From Akanthomyces muscarius (taxonomy: Eukaryota > Ascomycota > Sordariomycetes > Hypocreales > Cordycipitaceae), in contig NC_079243.1 in the NCBI RefSeq assembly GCF_028009165.1, positions 2,604,001 to 2,668,000 on the forward strand: a stretch of DNA of 64,000 nucleotides, in the 5' to 3' direction. Position numbers and translations under genes: made by a program. How positions within the stretch are numbered: position 1 is the first letter of the stretch; each line of letters begins with the position of its first letter. Positions 36,676 to 46,237 of the stretch are shown here, in pieces. Under the pieces are notes generated by a model, which saw only the letters and a list, made by a program, of their open reading frames with translations, made no database searches and was not told the origin of the DNA.

Positions 36676-38867
36676 TGTGAATAGTGCAGCGTGGAGAACT
36701 CACTCTAGGGAAATGGAAGTACTTAACCTAAACATACCGGAGCATGTCTGTAATTTATAGCATACAGGATATAGCTACACCTTGCTACCGCTTGCTGCAA
36801 CTTCAATGACCTTCCTAGCAGCCAAATCTCGAAATGTAATTTATCACCCATTCTCGGTAAGGTTGCCCGACGGCTAATGGTGGGTCAAGCTGCTTTGGCG
36901 CATAGAGCTAAACGCAACAAGGGCAATGGCGCTCATGTGGCACACAATTGTACCAATACAGGTCGCATAACGTCTGAATTTGATGTTTGTTTATTAGTGG
37001 ACAGAAGGGAATCTTGTATTTATAAGCACAGGCTGGCTCAGCAGAGAGATCGGCCATGTGTAACACAGATGAAGAGGTTCACGGCGACATGATGATTATG
37101 AGCAGCCGTCTGTAGCTGAGCCCGAGTAGAGAAAGGCGAAAGAAATCAGTAATAAGTAATATTCAATCTTTTTTCCAGTTCTCGGAGGAGTAAACCCATG
37201 GGAGTAAACACCAGCTATTCATTAAGGATAACCTCAAAGAGAATTGTTGTTGAGGACGGCATGTCGCTTTCATGGAAGTCGTCCGGGTATTTGAGAGTGC
37301 ATTTTGTCCACTTAGCTGGAGAACAGCTACGGCATTTGGCCCATTATTTAGATCGGACTTATGAAAAGAAAAGTTGACCGACCGTTAGCGGTTGTTAAGT
37401 ATGCCGGTCTTGTTCGAGCCCTTACCAAATGCGATGGATTGTATGAGGCTACTCAACGGAAGATCCGCATGATGCAGGTGCCTGAATATCTTTTAATAGA
37501 AGAGTGTGGTGAAATTTTCTTCGAGATATCTCACGCGTATCTTTATTCATATAAGCTATATGAGCGCATTGATTCATCTCGCCGAGGTAGCAGGCTATGC
37601 GGCTAGAAAGCCCGCCGCGCGGCATGGAAACAACAGCGGTGATGAACTATGCGCTTGAAGTTGAATTTAGCTGCCAGAAGAGTGCTTAAAGAGTGCGATC
37701 TTCTATTTGAGAAGACAGCGCGTCTCAGGGAATGGAAAAGGCAGTCGCCCTTTTTTAACTCACCCAGATTGAGGAGCGACTTGTCGAGACACTCTACAGT
37801 GGACCAAACAATTTTTTGTTTCTCGCAATCGCGCAAAATATCACCCCTTTGATTCAGATGAATTGGCTTCCAATACGTCTACCATCATCTGAGATGAAAA
37901 AAAGAAAAGAAAAGAAAAGAGCACCAGATTGGCTTTGGGTTTTGGGGAAGAAGCGCTGCGGGAGGGCTTGTGGTCGACTTCAAGGACAGATGGAAAAAAA
38001 GTTGACGAAGCGCAAAGTATCAATGGACCTGAAGAAACCTCATCGAAAATTAAACTACAATAAAGCCTACCTTTTCAGCCGCCGCACCGATCAGTTAGAT
38101 GGACGGAACGGAATAATCCAGATGCATCGGTAGCTGTACTGCTAGAGTTTACCCTGCGGAAACTCCGGAAAAGAAGATTGTTCTTTAATTGTTGACTAGA
38201 TGAAAACGTCAATGCGTTGAGAACAAATAAGACCCTATGTCCTTGTTTTAGCCTCCAGATAGAGTTGGCCGACAAGACCGAGCCATGGCAGCTGACGCGC
38301 GCTGAAAACGCCGAGCACCCGCTCGGTACCTTTGCGGCCCGTTGTAGTATCTGGCATGCCCCTTGCATGGCGGTAATGGAGTAACTTTCGCTCAGCTACA
38401 GCCTTGTGATAACCTTGATGGGGTAAAGCTTGCGGATCAATCCACATCAGGCTTCACTTACTCTTCCTCAGACTGTTTCCAAACCCAGCCAGCAGCTGCT
38501 GGAAGCTCCGCGTTCGTTCTATCGCCACAAAAATGTAGATTATGATTCCGTTTTACTGGTCTCTCAGTTGATCAAGCTCTGCATAAAGAGATGATATTTT
38601 GGTACGGCAGGTATTGCAGCTGATGAGGCTGTGCAATCCCGCTTCCCCTCGTCGATGGGTCCAAGGCTCAGCAATGTGGAGTCAAATCATCTATTTCGGC
38701 CTGACAGTAAGCTTTAAATGACGTGTAACTGCAATACAAAATGTCGCTTATAGAGACAATTCCCCAAAAATGTCATTTCTCTGTCTCAAGTGATGCATAG
38801 CAACTCAAATCCTGGCGGAAGGTGGCGGTCGCCAAGCTGGAGGTGACCCATTGGGGTAACCTCCGGC

Positions 38868-38876
38868 TTATCAGAT
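38868..38876 (-). promoter_or_regulatory. perfect SreA-type site ATCTGATAA
   Basis: The minus strand reads ATCTGATAA, an exact match to ATCWGATAA, the extended GATA element bound by the iron-responsive repressors SreA/Urbs1/SRE. It lies 170 bp upstream of the start codon of the secreted cysteine-rich protein and about 100 bp upstream of its TATA box. Function is inferred from consensus and position only. Confidence 0.5.
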
Positions 38877-38967
38877 CCGCTGATGTACGTAGAGAACGTA
38901 AGAAATTGCTGAAGCTGTACACAAAAAATGGCATGATCTTTTGGTCCATGAGACTCGCGTTCTACTC

Positions 38968-38975
38968 TATATAAA
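38968..38975 (+). promoter_or_regulatory. TATA box of the secreted cysteine-rich gene
   Basis: TATATAAA lies 72 bp before the start codon, a normal spacing for a regulated fungal gene with a short leader. Confidence 0.6.
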
Positions 38976-39046
38976 GCTCCCTATTTCCTCGGTCACTCAT
39001 ACGAAGTAAATCTCGACAAACCGGAACTAAGCCCCTTCAGATCAAG

Positions 39047-39495
39047 ATGAAGTTTTCTGCTAGTAGCATCATTGTAAGCCATGGTATGTCTACAGAGATA
39101 TCTTTCCACTAACACTAGTTTGAATCAAGACTCTTCTCGCTATTGCAGCTACCGACGTCGTTGCTGCGCCTGCCACTGGCGGAGGCAGCGTTGACCCAGT
39201 GTCCGAGACAGCTCCAGACTCAACACCTGCTTTCTTCTCTACTGAAGAAGAGCCAATGGACGACAACGACGGCGGCGACGAGCCGTTTGTACTTTCTGAC
39301 CTTTTGCCAGAGCTATTCCCAGAATTGGCTGCTCGCGCCAAGCCGGGCTGCATGGGTGGCAGCTGGAAGGCATGTCATGACTGGACTCTGAGGCAGTGTC
39401 CTTCGCGGTGCACTGGCATGCCACGGCGCCGGCACCCTTGTACGCAAAGATGCATCAGAGGGGCAGACATTCAGTGCCAGAGAGCTTGTTCCTAA
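39047..39495 (+). CDS. small secreted cysteine-rich protein with three CX3C motifs
   Basis: No family is recognised. Two exons (39047-39073 and 39130-39495) give 130 residues. Exon 1 codes MKFSASSII; with the acceptor at 39129 (branch CTAAC, 56 bp intron) it continues 'TLLAIAATDVVAAPA', a good signal peptide of about 20 residues. A second splice choice (donor GTATGT, acceptor GCAG) also keeps frame but destroys the hydrophobic core, so it was not preferred. An acidic Gly/Pro/Asp-rich region (about 25-80) is followed by a basic C-terminal domain with eight cysteines in the pattern C-x7-C-x7-C-x3-C-x9-C-x3-C-x7-C-x3-C. The repeated CX3C spacing suggests paired helices held by disulfides. It could be an effector-like or antimicrobial protein. 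It is next to the siderophore genes and has an SreA-type promoter element. Confidence 0.75.
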
Positions 39496-40283
39496 GTTAT
39501 AACGCCTTTATTTTTGCAGTGAAAAGGCATTGACCCGAACAAATCGCCTAGGCACACGCTTCAGCGGCACCAGCACAAAAGCAGGCTAGTAGTCGGCAGC
39601 GAGTACATAGGCGAGGAACCATGACAGCAATACATGAGTAGAAGACCGACGTAGACGCTGTGAAGGAAGAATAAATCTATTAAATTTAAATGCTCACTGT
39701 CTGCATCTCCCGCACAACAAAATGCTTACTGCTGGAGCCGTCTTGCATCAACCATGCAATTCGTATGAGGCAGCTCTCGCTGAGTTTGTGCTCAGTAACT
39801 ACAGCGTCTGCCTTTGATTGCCCCTCTCCTGCAAATCGGACAATTTCCTTGTCCTTATAACAGTATTTTATACTCATGCCATTAATGAGGCACATATAGG
39901 TTCCATCACGCAGAGGCAGATGGTGGGAACAACACGTGCCACTCCATGATTCAAACTGCGAATGTTGGGAAGCTCCGCCTCAGGTAAACCTGTCGGCAAT
40001 TTTATCTCTCAGCGGATGGGCTGTGAAATGTGTGCGCCCCCCACGGAGCCCACTGGTGCCATACTTGACGGTGATTGATTAGATAAGATCCACCCCGAGG
40101 ATGCGGGCTGTCCACTCACACTTCAGCCATGGATCATGACTTTAGACTTGATCCACTGCACGGTCTAGAGTCTAGCCTTATTAACACCGTAATGATGATT
40201 TTCCAGGATTATCAATTTACAACCCCGTTTCCTGCCAAGGGCTCTACCTTCAGCTCCCCATAATAAAAACTTCGCAGCAGTCT
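39496..40283. other. convergent spacer between the secreted protein and sidH
   Basis: This 788 bp interval holds two 3' regions. An AGATAAG core lies at 40081-40087. An inverted repeat (TGGATCA...TGATCCA) lies near 40130-40156. No gene was recognised. Confidence 0.5.
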
Positions 40284-41214
40284 TCAAAGCTTTGGGCTGG
40301 TCCATTTAGGGGGCCGCTTCTCAGCAAAGGCTTTCAGACCCTCCGCAAAGTTCTTCCCTGCCACTAATTGAGGATACCATTCTTGTGCAACGGCTTCCGT
40401 CGCCTCATCAGCACTGCCTTGCTCCCATGCCGACCGGATGCCACGGCGCGCCACAATCAGCGCATCGGGGCTGTTTCGGCACATGGCCTCACCTGTGCGG
40501 ATTGCTGCTTTCAGGACCTCAGTTTGGCTCTGTGCTTCCTCTGTCTTGGATGCCAGGGCCGCTCTTTTCTCTTTGACCACTTCAGAAATGAGACCCCAGC
40601 TGTGCAGTGTCTGCGCATCCACTGTTCGCCCAGTAAGAGCCAGATCCATTGTCCGCTGGAGGCCTATGACACGAGCCAGCCGGGGTAGCGAGCCCGCTAC
40701 CGGTGCGATTCCTCGCTTCACTTCTGGTAACGCAAAGGTTGCCGATTCTGACGCTAGAATCATGTCACAATTGGCAATCATCTCGAACCCGCCACCCATA
40801 CATATTCCATTGACCGCTGCGATGACTGGCTTTTTGCCTTCGCGTCGACACAGTCCGCCTAGGCCTGGCGCGCCCATGTCGTTGAAAATCCCGGCTTCGT
40901 TCATTTTATTCCACTCTAGAGACAATTAGTAAATACTATCTTGCCGAGCTGGCATGTTCCTGGTGCCGTCTGTACGTACCATCAAGATCAGCTCCGGTGC
41001 AGAAAGCACGGCCTGAGCCAGTTATGATGCCGACCCATAGGGAGTCGTCCTTGTCAAAGAGCTCCCATACATCTCCCATATGCTGACTTGTACTTTTGTC
41101 GATACAATTGAGTTTCTGTGGTCTGTTTAATGTCACTTGCAAAATATGCTCGGAGGGAAAGCTGACTCGGAAGTGAGCGTAGACTCCTGCTACCTCTCGC
41201 AGGCTCGAAGACAT
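40284..41214 (-). CDS. sidH: mevalonyl-CoA hydratase, enoyl-CoA hydratase family (SidH)
   Basis: SidH dehydrates mevalonyl-CoA to anhydromevalonyl-CoA, the acyl donor for fusarinine-type siderophores. Exons 41214-40980 and 40915-40284 join as 'GRAFCTGADLDEWNKMNEAG', giving 288 residues. The crotonase fold shows the first oxyanion-hole segment in 'GRAFCTGADL' and the second in 'AAVNGICMGGGFEMIANCD', with the catalytic-region glutamate in 'FALPEVKRGIAP'. The C-terminus ends PKL, an acceptable peroxisomal PTS1; in Aspergillus SidH is peroxisomal. A generic enoyl-CoA hydratase would look similar; the SidH call rests on the divergent neighbour sidF and nearby sidJ. Expression is expected to rise under iron starvation, although no GATA core lies in the shared promoter. 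Confidence 0.85.
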
Positions 41215-41546
41215 GGTGCTTGTGTCTGGATCGAAAATCGTGAAATCTACAGATCACTGCGAGTAAATCTTTGAGTCTTTGAGGGAGAAGAATAGCGGGT
41301 TTTATAATTAATGTGGCGTAGGGTAATGCGCTGTTTATGCAGGTCTTGGCCTGCTTCTGGTTATAGTGCGAACTAGTTACTTGGGCCCTGGTAATCCCAT
41401 GGCCGACTCTCCGCTCTCCTCCTCTCCACAACATAAAAGACTGCTCTTTGAATTTCAGATGTTTGAGCACACTTTGTTTCCTTTTTACTTCCTGTCCGAC
41501 CAATCTTTTTCATACATTTTGAGAGCCACACTTCAGCTGCGCCAGC
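41215..41546. promoter_or_regulatory. shared divergent promoter of sidH and sidF
   Basis: This 332 bp region serves both siderophore genes. I scanned it on both strands and found no GATA core. A CCAAT box lies at 41500-41504, 43 bp before the sidF ATG, a potential site of the CCAAT-binding complex, which works with HapX in iron regulation. Such boxes are common, so its role is inferred. Confidence 0.55.
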
Positions 41547-42996
41547 ATGGTAAACAGCATGCAAGCTACCGACAACCGGATCCAGCCTGTCCCAGCAGCA
41601 AGCAATTGCTCGCTGGTCAAGCTGCCGCACCCGTTTCTTACTGCCTATCAAGTGAGAAGTGTTCCAGGAAAGGGGCAGAATACACTCCATTTGGAGTTTG
41701 TCAACCAGCCTGAGAATGGAACCCCCTTGTCGGAGCCTCTACATAACAGTAGCTTATTCTGGATTGAGCCAACGAAGTTGCCGAACTCTGAGCAGCCACC
41801 CTCCAACGATAACAGTGCATGGTCAAGAGCTCGCCGCTACCACAGCACCACCTTTGAATGGACTACAGGTGCATCTGCACCGTCTTTGGGACAGATATGG
41901 AACGTCATCCACGCGATTTTCCTTTACCATCCGACATTTGAAGGATTCAGACTCGAGCTATCGGGGGCTCAGGCCAGCACGGTACGCTACGAGCTTCTCG
42001 CCACAGGTCTTGCTATATCGCATCCTGTATCCAAATCCGGTCAACCAGCGGCAAGAACCACTGTTGATCCCTGGTTCGTCGAAGAGATTGTGATCCTGCG
42101 AAGTGCCTTTTGGCAGGGTGCAGCATCCCCAACGGGACCGCGGCCCATTTGGGCTGTAGGTCTCGGCTCAGAGGGCCCATCGCGACAGTCACTCTCCCAG
42201 TATCCTTCAATGCCCATGAACTATCAGATCACAAACCAGTTCCCCGAGCAGCCTGTCTATACGCGCCATCCGACCCGTCAACCAAAGCCGTATCCTGGAT
42301 CTATTGTGTACAGTCGCTACATCCCCGATCTTGACGAGCATTTTTCCCTGGAAGCAATAGACTGGAAAGATGAGACGCATTTAGCCCTATTCAACAAATG
42401 GCAGAATGACCCTCGAGTCGCTGCGGGATGGAACGAGACCGGCACTCTAGACGAGCATCGCGAGTACCTTCGCAAACTGCATTTCGATCCCCACGTGCTT
42501 TGCCTTTTCGGCCGATTCGATGACTCTCGATTCGCTTATTACGAACTTTACTGGTCTAAAGTGAGCAATTTTCTGACCGAAACCCTGCCTAATGGATGCA
42601 GTTGCTTACAAAAGACAATGATAGGAAGACCACTACGGCGCCCATTACAATGCCGGTGACTATGATCGTGGAAGACATTCACTGGTTGGAGATGCGTCTT
42701 TCCGCGGCTCTCTTCGTGTGAATGCTTGGTACTCAAGCTGCATCCACTACTGCTTCCTTGATGACTTTCGCACGGTCAATGTCGTCGGAGAGCCCAAGGC
42801 CACCGGCGCTACAATCCTGTCCTACGAAAACGCACAGGGATTGGTGATCGACAAATATGTTGATCTTGGGCACAAGCGGTCAGTACATTCCGCCTGTAGC
42901 AGGGAAAAGTGGTTTCAGCTGTGTCCTTTGTTCTGGGATGGTCGCGAGCGACCGCTGGAATCGGCTGACCGCGCTGCCTGGAACGCCAAACTTTGA
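41547..42996 (+). CDS. sidF: anhydromevalonyl-CoA:N5-hydroxyornithine acyltransferase (SidF)
   Basis: SidF transfers the anhydromevalonyl group to N5-hydroxyornithine, making the building block of fusarinine C and triacetylfusarinine C. Two exons (41547-42560 and 42625-42996) give 461 residues. The junction is fixed by family sequence: 'AYYELYWSK' joins '[20 protein letters not shown]'. The C-terminal GNAT-like domain (about 270-450) is that of siderophore acyltransferases ('[20 protein letters not shown]', '[19 protein letters not shown]', '[20 protein letters not shown]'). The protein ends AKL, a canonical PTS1, as expected for the peroxisomal step. An ATG at 41559 is an alternative start. 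The paralogue SidL, for intracellular siderophore acylation, is excluded mainly by the neighbours and the PTS1. Confidence 0.92.
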
Positions 42997-44224
42997 AGGA
43001 AACTGCCCGTGGTGGTATTCTGAGCCGGAGCCGGAGCCGGCGAGAATGGCTCGCATTGGAGACCTGAAGGAGTGACGTGGAGGCGACTGCACAGAAGTGG
43101 ATATTGAATGATGACAGGCTGCCAAGCTGTATGCCAAGATACCCCTCGGCAGTCAGAGGCATTTAAGCATTTTGACCCTCGCCAACTCAGTGGATAGGTT
43201 GAGCCCTGCTTAGATCACAGGCGGTACTTTTGAAAGGAGAAAAGCAATTTTTTAAGCAAATTACCGAGGTAAACTGTATTGTAATTCTCCGCCGCAGGGC
43301 TCGTAAGCATATGACAACCCGACGATGTTCTGGGCTTGTTGTGCCCACAACTCCACTGCCGGCAATGGCTGCGGCCTAAATGAAGTGGCGGCTTCCAGCT
43401 GTGCCATCTAATGCAGCCACTGGACGAGATCGCCGAGCAAGGAAGTTTTACGCTCGACTCGAATGCCCCGAAGAGGCGTCTGTCATAGTCGGCGACTCCC
43501 AACCTCCTCTTCTGGCCAACCCGAGTATCCGCGAATCCATGATTTGCAATGCAATTCTCGATTTATCTTATCAATCGCGCTATATCTTATCAATCTTGGT
43601 GCAGTTGCGGACTCCCGATACTGGACATTTTCAAGTCTTGAAACCTCCCCTGGAGAGAACTCCCGCCCTTGTTATCGTTCTCTGAATTGAGCCCGGTTCG
43701 CATTACTTGGTCACACCCCGCCCAAAGGAATTTCCTGAATCGCTGCCAACACTGTCCCGTCCGGCATGTCAGCGAAACCCATGGACCAACACTACCACCA
43801 CCCGCGCTTCTCTTCTCCGCAAACCCACGAGTGCAGATTCTCTATCATCATATCGTGATTGAAGCTCGTAGTATCGGTCGGTGGTCCGCTTCCGATAGTT
43901 GGCATCATTTTTGGACAGCTTCTCGATGAAGGGTTAGAGAAGCTAAGTTGAGACTGGCTTGATTAAGTATCTCACTAAATTATAGCCCTTGCAGGTATGT
44001 ATGGACTAGACGCTATCAAAGGAGAAGATTGTAGCTACCTAATTGAGGGCGTCAAGTGTGCAGCAAAGGGTCTTGCGAGAAACTGATGGGGCGGCTAGTG
44101 CGGATGTCATACAGTTGCTAACTAGGAATAAATAATTGTTCTTGTTGAGTCTATAACTTAACAATCATGTCCATAAACGCCATTACGGGTTGGTGGAGAT
44201 TATGAGAGCGAAGGGGACAGAAAG
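42997..44224. other. convergent spacer between sidF and sidJ with paired GATA elements
   Basis: This 1.2 kb region lies between two converging 3' ends. It contains a tandem pair of GATA-rich 13-mers at 43564-43595. Frames at 43380-43929 have no recognisable content. Confidence 0.5.
43564..43595. repeat. two direct copies of TATCTTATCAATC, each with GATA cores
   Basis: The 13-mer occurs at 43564-43576 and 43583-43595, 19 bp apart. On the minus strand each copy reads GATTGATAAGATA and carries a TGATAA core; copy 1 also extends to AGATAA. GATA factors such as SreA or AreA bind HGATAR. Location in a convergent spacer makes a promoter role uncertain. Confidence 0.45.
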
Positions 44225-45349
44225 CTATGAGCTCTGGCCATCTATTGTGCCGAGATAAGACAAGATTTTGTTTGCGAGCCACCTTCGTGGCTCAGCCTGG
44301 TCTGGGTCACTGAGCGCGTGCGAAGCTCCTGGGATAATTCCACTGTGTGATTCATCCCAAGTCTGGCCAGGGAATGTCTTATTGGCCGCACATTTCCACC
44401 TCAACAGGAGCTGCTCCTTGTCGACCCAGTCGGGGACGGCCAGGTCTCTGCCCGACATCAGCACCATCAACTTCGATTTCAGCAACCCGCGCTCCGCAAC
44501 CATTCCAAAGGTTTTTCCAAGCTCTTCATTAGAAAGATCGGAGCTGAACATGTCATCAGCACCAGGCTCCTGGGGGCTGTCAGGACTTGTGAGGCTCAGA
44601 AATCGACGACAGCTTATCGGAACGTTTGAGTAGACGGGGGCGGTCATCCACAAAGGTATCACAGTATCAATGGACTGAGACTCGCTTTTAACAGCACTCT
44701 TGGCAAAGTGTTCAGCCTTGCCCCAGATAGCTTTGAGCTCATCTGCCGACCGACCCGCAAAACCGTCCCTCAAAACCGACAGAATCGCCTCTCGGTCCGA
44801 AACTGGTGCTTGCATGATTGCACCATCAACGACAGGACGGCAACCGTGTTTTAATTCATGGTCAAAGCTTGCCACAGCCGTGATAGGATTGGGCTGACTC
44901 AGATAGTTCAAAACACATTGACTACCGGTAGAGTGGCCCATAATGACAAGCTTGTTGTGATCCCCGTATTTCGCTGTTTTGTAGTCTTTAATGTACTCCA
45001 CGCACTCAGAAATCTCTTGAGTGTCTCTGGCAAGGTGTCCGAGGCCCCATTGAGAGTGAGAAGAGGACAGGTTGAGCGTAAAGAATGACCATTTCGTTGG
45101 CTGTAGTGCGCATACAATATCAGAGGTGTACGATGAGGTGCCGAGGCCGTCACCCATACCGCCCACGAACAGAATACTGTGAGGCTGCTGAGGCGTCATT
45201 GCAGATGTGTATTCAAAGGCGACCAGGGATTCCGACTAAAAGTCACATCAGAATTTAAACGCGCCATTAGTCTTTCCGTGGTAGCAAATACGAACGTAGT
45301 GATGCAGGATGCCTGGCAGTCCGCCACGAGGCCAAAATTCCCCCTGCAT
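44225..45349 (-). CDS. sidJ: fusarinine/TAFC esterase SidJ (DUF1749 alpha/beta hydrolase)
   Basis: SidJ hydrolyses the ester bonds of fusarinine breakdown products inside the cell and so helps release iron taken up with TAFC. Exon 1 (45349-45296) codes 'MQGEFWPRGGLPGILHHY'. It joins across a 60 bp intron (donor GTTCGT, branch CTAAT, acceptor TTTTAG) to exon 2 (45235-44225), which begins 'SESLVAFEYTSAMTP'. The total is 354 residues. A model starting at the internal ATG loses the family's N-terminus. Motifs: 'ILFVGGMGDGLGT', the nucleophile elbow GHSTGS, an acid in 'MSGRDLAVPDWVDKE' and the catalytic histidine in 'PGASHALSDPDQ'. An HGATAR site (AGATAA, 45376-45381) lies 27 bp before the ATG. 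Other DUF1749 esterases exist, but the position beside sidF supports SidJ. Confidence 0.87.
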
Positions 45350-46237
45350 TGTAATCAAATGACCGGAATAAGAGGAGATAAATTGCGGTACTGGTAGAGT
45401 AAGTAGTGATGTACGTCCTCCAGGCTTCAAGAATTTGGGGAATGCACGCTTCTCCGATCTTTGCTTGTGAGTTTTTTAAACTATTCACTCGCACACAGGG
45501 ATAATTCCCAACTACTTATACCTCCGTCTCTGAGAAGTGGAACCACTCAGTTCCGTGGCGTATTTGTTCGACTGCAGAAATTGCACACGATGGAGACGAG
45601 AAGATTGATTAGATTACGAAAAAGTTCGATTTTTAGCCTAGCGTGGGTATGCGACGGCGTTGAGGCTGGACAAGTTCCACAGATTTTGATCCTTACGATG
45701 AGACCCTTAATCCTTGAATCGTCTTTTTTCGGGACAGCCACTACACTTGAGGACCGTGGGGAATGCTCCTGTGTTGCGTGCGGCTTCGTGGGCGTTCGCG
45801 AAAGTGGTTCAGGAAATGGTCAACCTGAAGCAGAGCTGACTGCACTGGGTAGGAGAATGAAGAGCTAACTCAACGCAAATCGGACATGTATCATTGTGCC
45901 TATTAACCCTTGACATCAACTCTTAATGCTAGTCGAATTGCCACGGGCGCATGGGGTATAATCCTGCAAGTAGGGGGGGTGAATGATAAGAAACAAGACT
46001 GGTCTAGAGTGGAAAGAGTGCATATAGGTTGAGGAATACCTCACTCTGGACACTTGGAAAAAATATGGCTAGATAATAACATAGAACGCCCCAAGCGGCA
46101 CGATGCCACAGTACGCCAAGCTCCATCGCAGAAGAAGAAAGAAAGTCCAAGAGTAACGTGGGAAAACGGGACCGTATAAGATAGAGGCTACCTTTCAGGA
46201 ACAGATGGGATGTGAGTGGTGTCGCGTACATGCCAGC
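45350..46237. other. sidJ upstream region
   Basis: This 888 bp interval contains HGATAR cores at 45376-45381, 45984-45989 and near 46070. A 135-codon plus-strand frame at 45461 has no domain or signal peptide and is not called. Confidence 0.5.

Larger units (their letters stand above)
36676..39046. other. 2.4 kb intergenic region with the promoter of the secreted protein
   Basis: Small frames at 37361-37606 and 37816-38133 are Lys-rich or lack features and are not supported. The right end carries the SreA-type element at 38868 and a TATA box at 38968. Confidence 0.5.

Noticed and set aside
37361..38133. Small plus-strand frames rich in Lys
   Set aside because: Composition follows the local A-rich sequence; no start context or splice partners.
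39047..39495. Alternative splice (donor GTATGT, acceptor TTGCAG) for the secreted protein
   Set aside because: It keeps the frame but removes the hydrophobic core of the signal peptide; the GTAAGC donor with the CTAAC branch gives a proper secretory leader.
45461..45868. 135-codon plus-strand frame upstream of sidJ
   Set aside because: No signal peptide, domain or conserved pattern; it overlaps the likely sidJ promoter.
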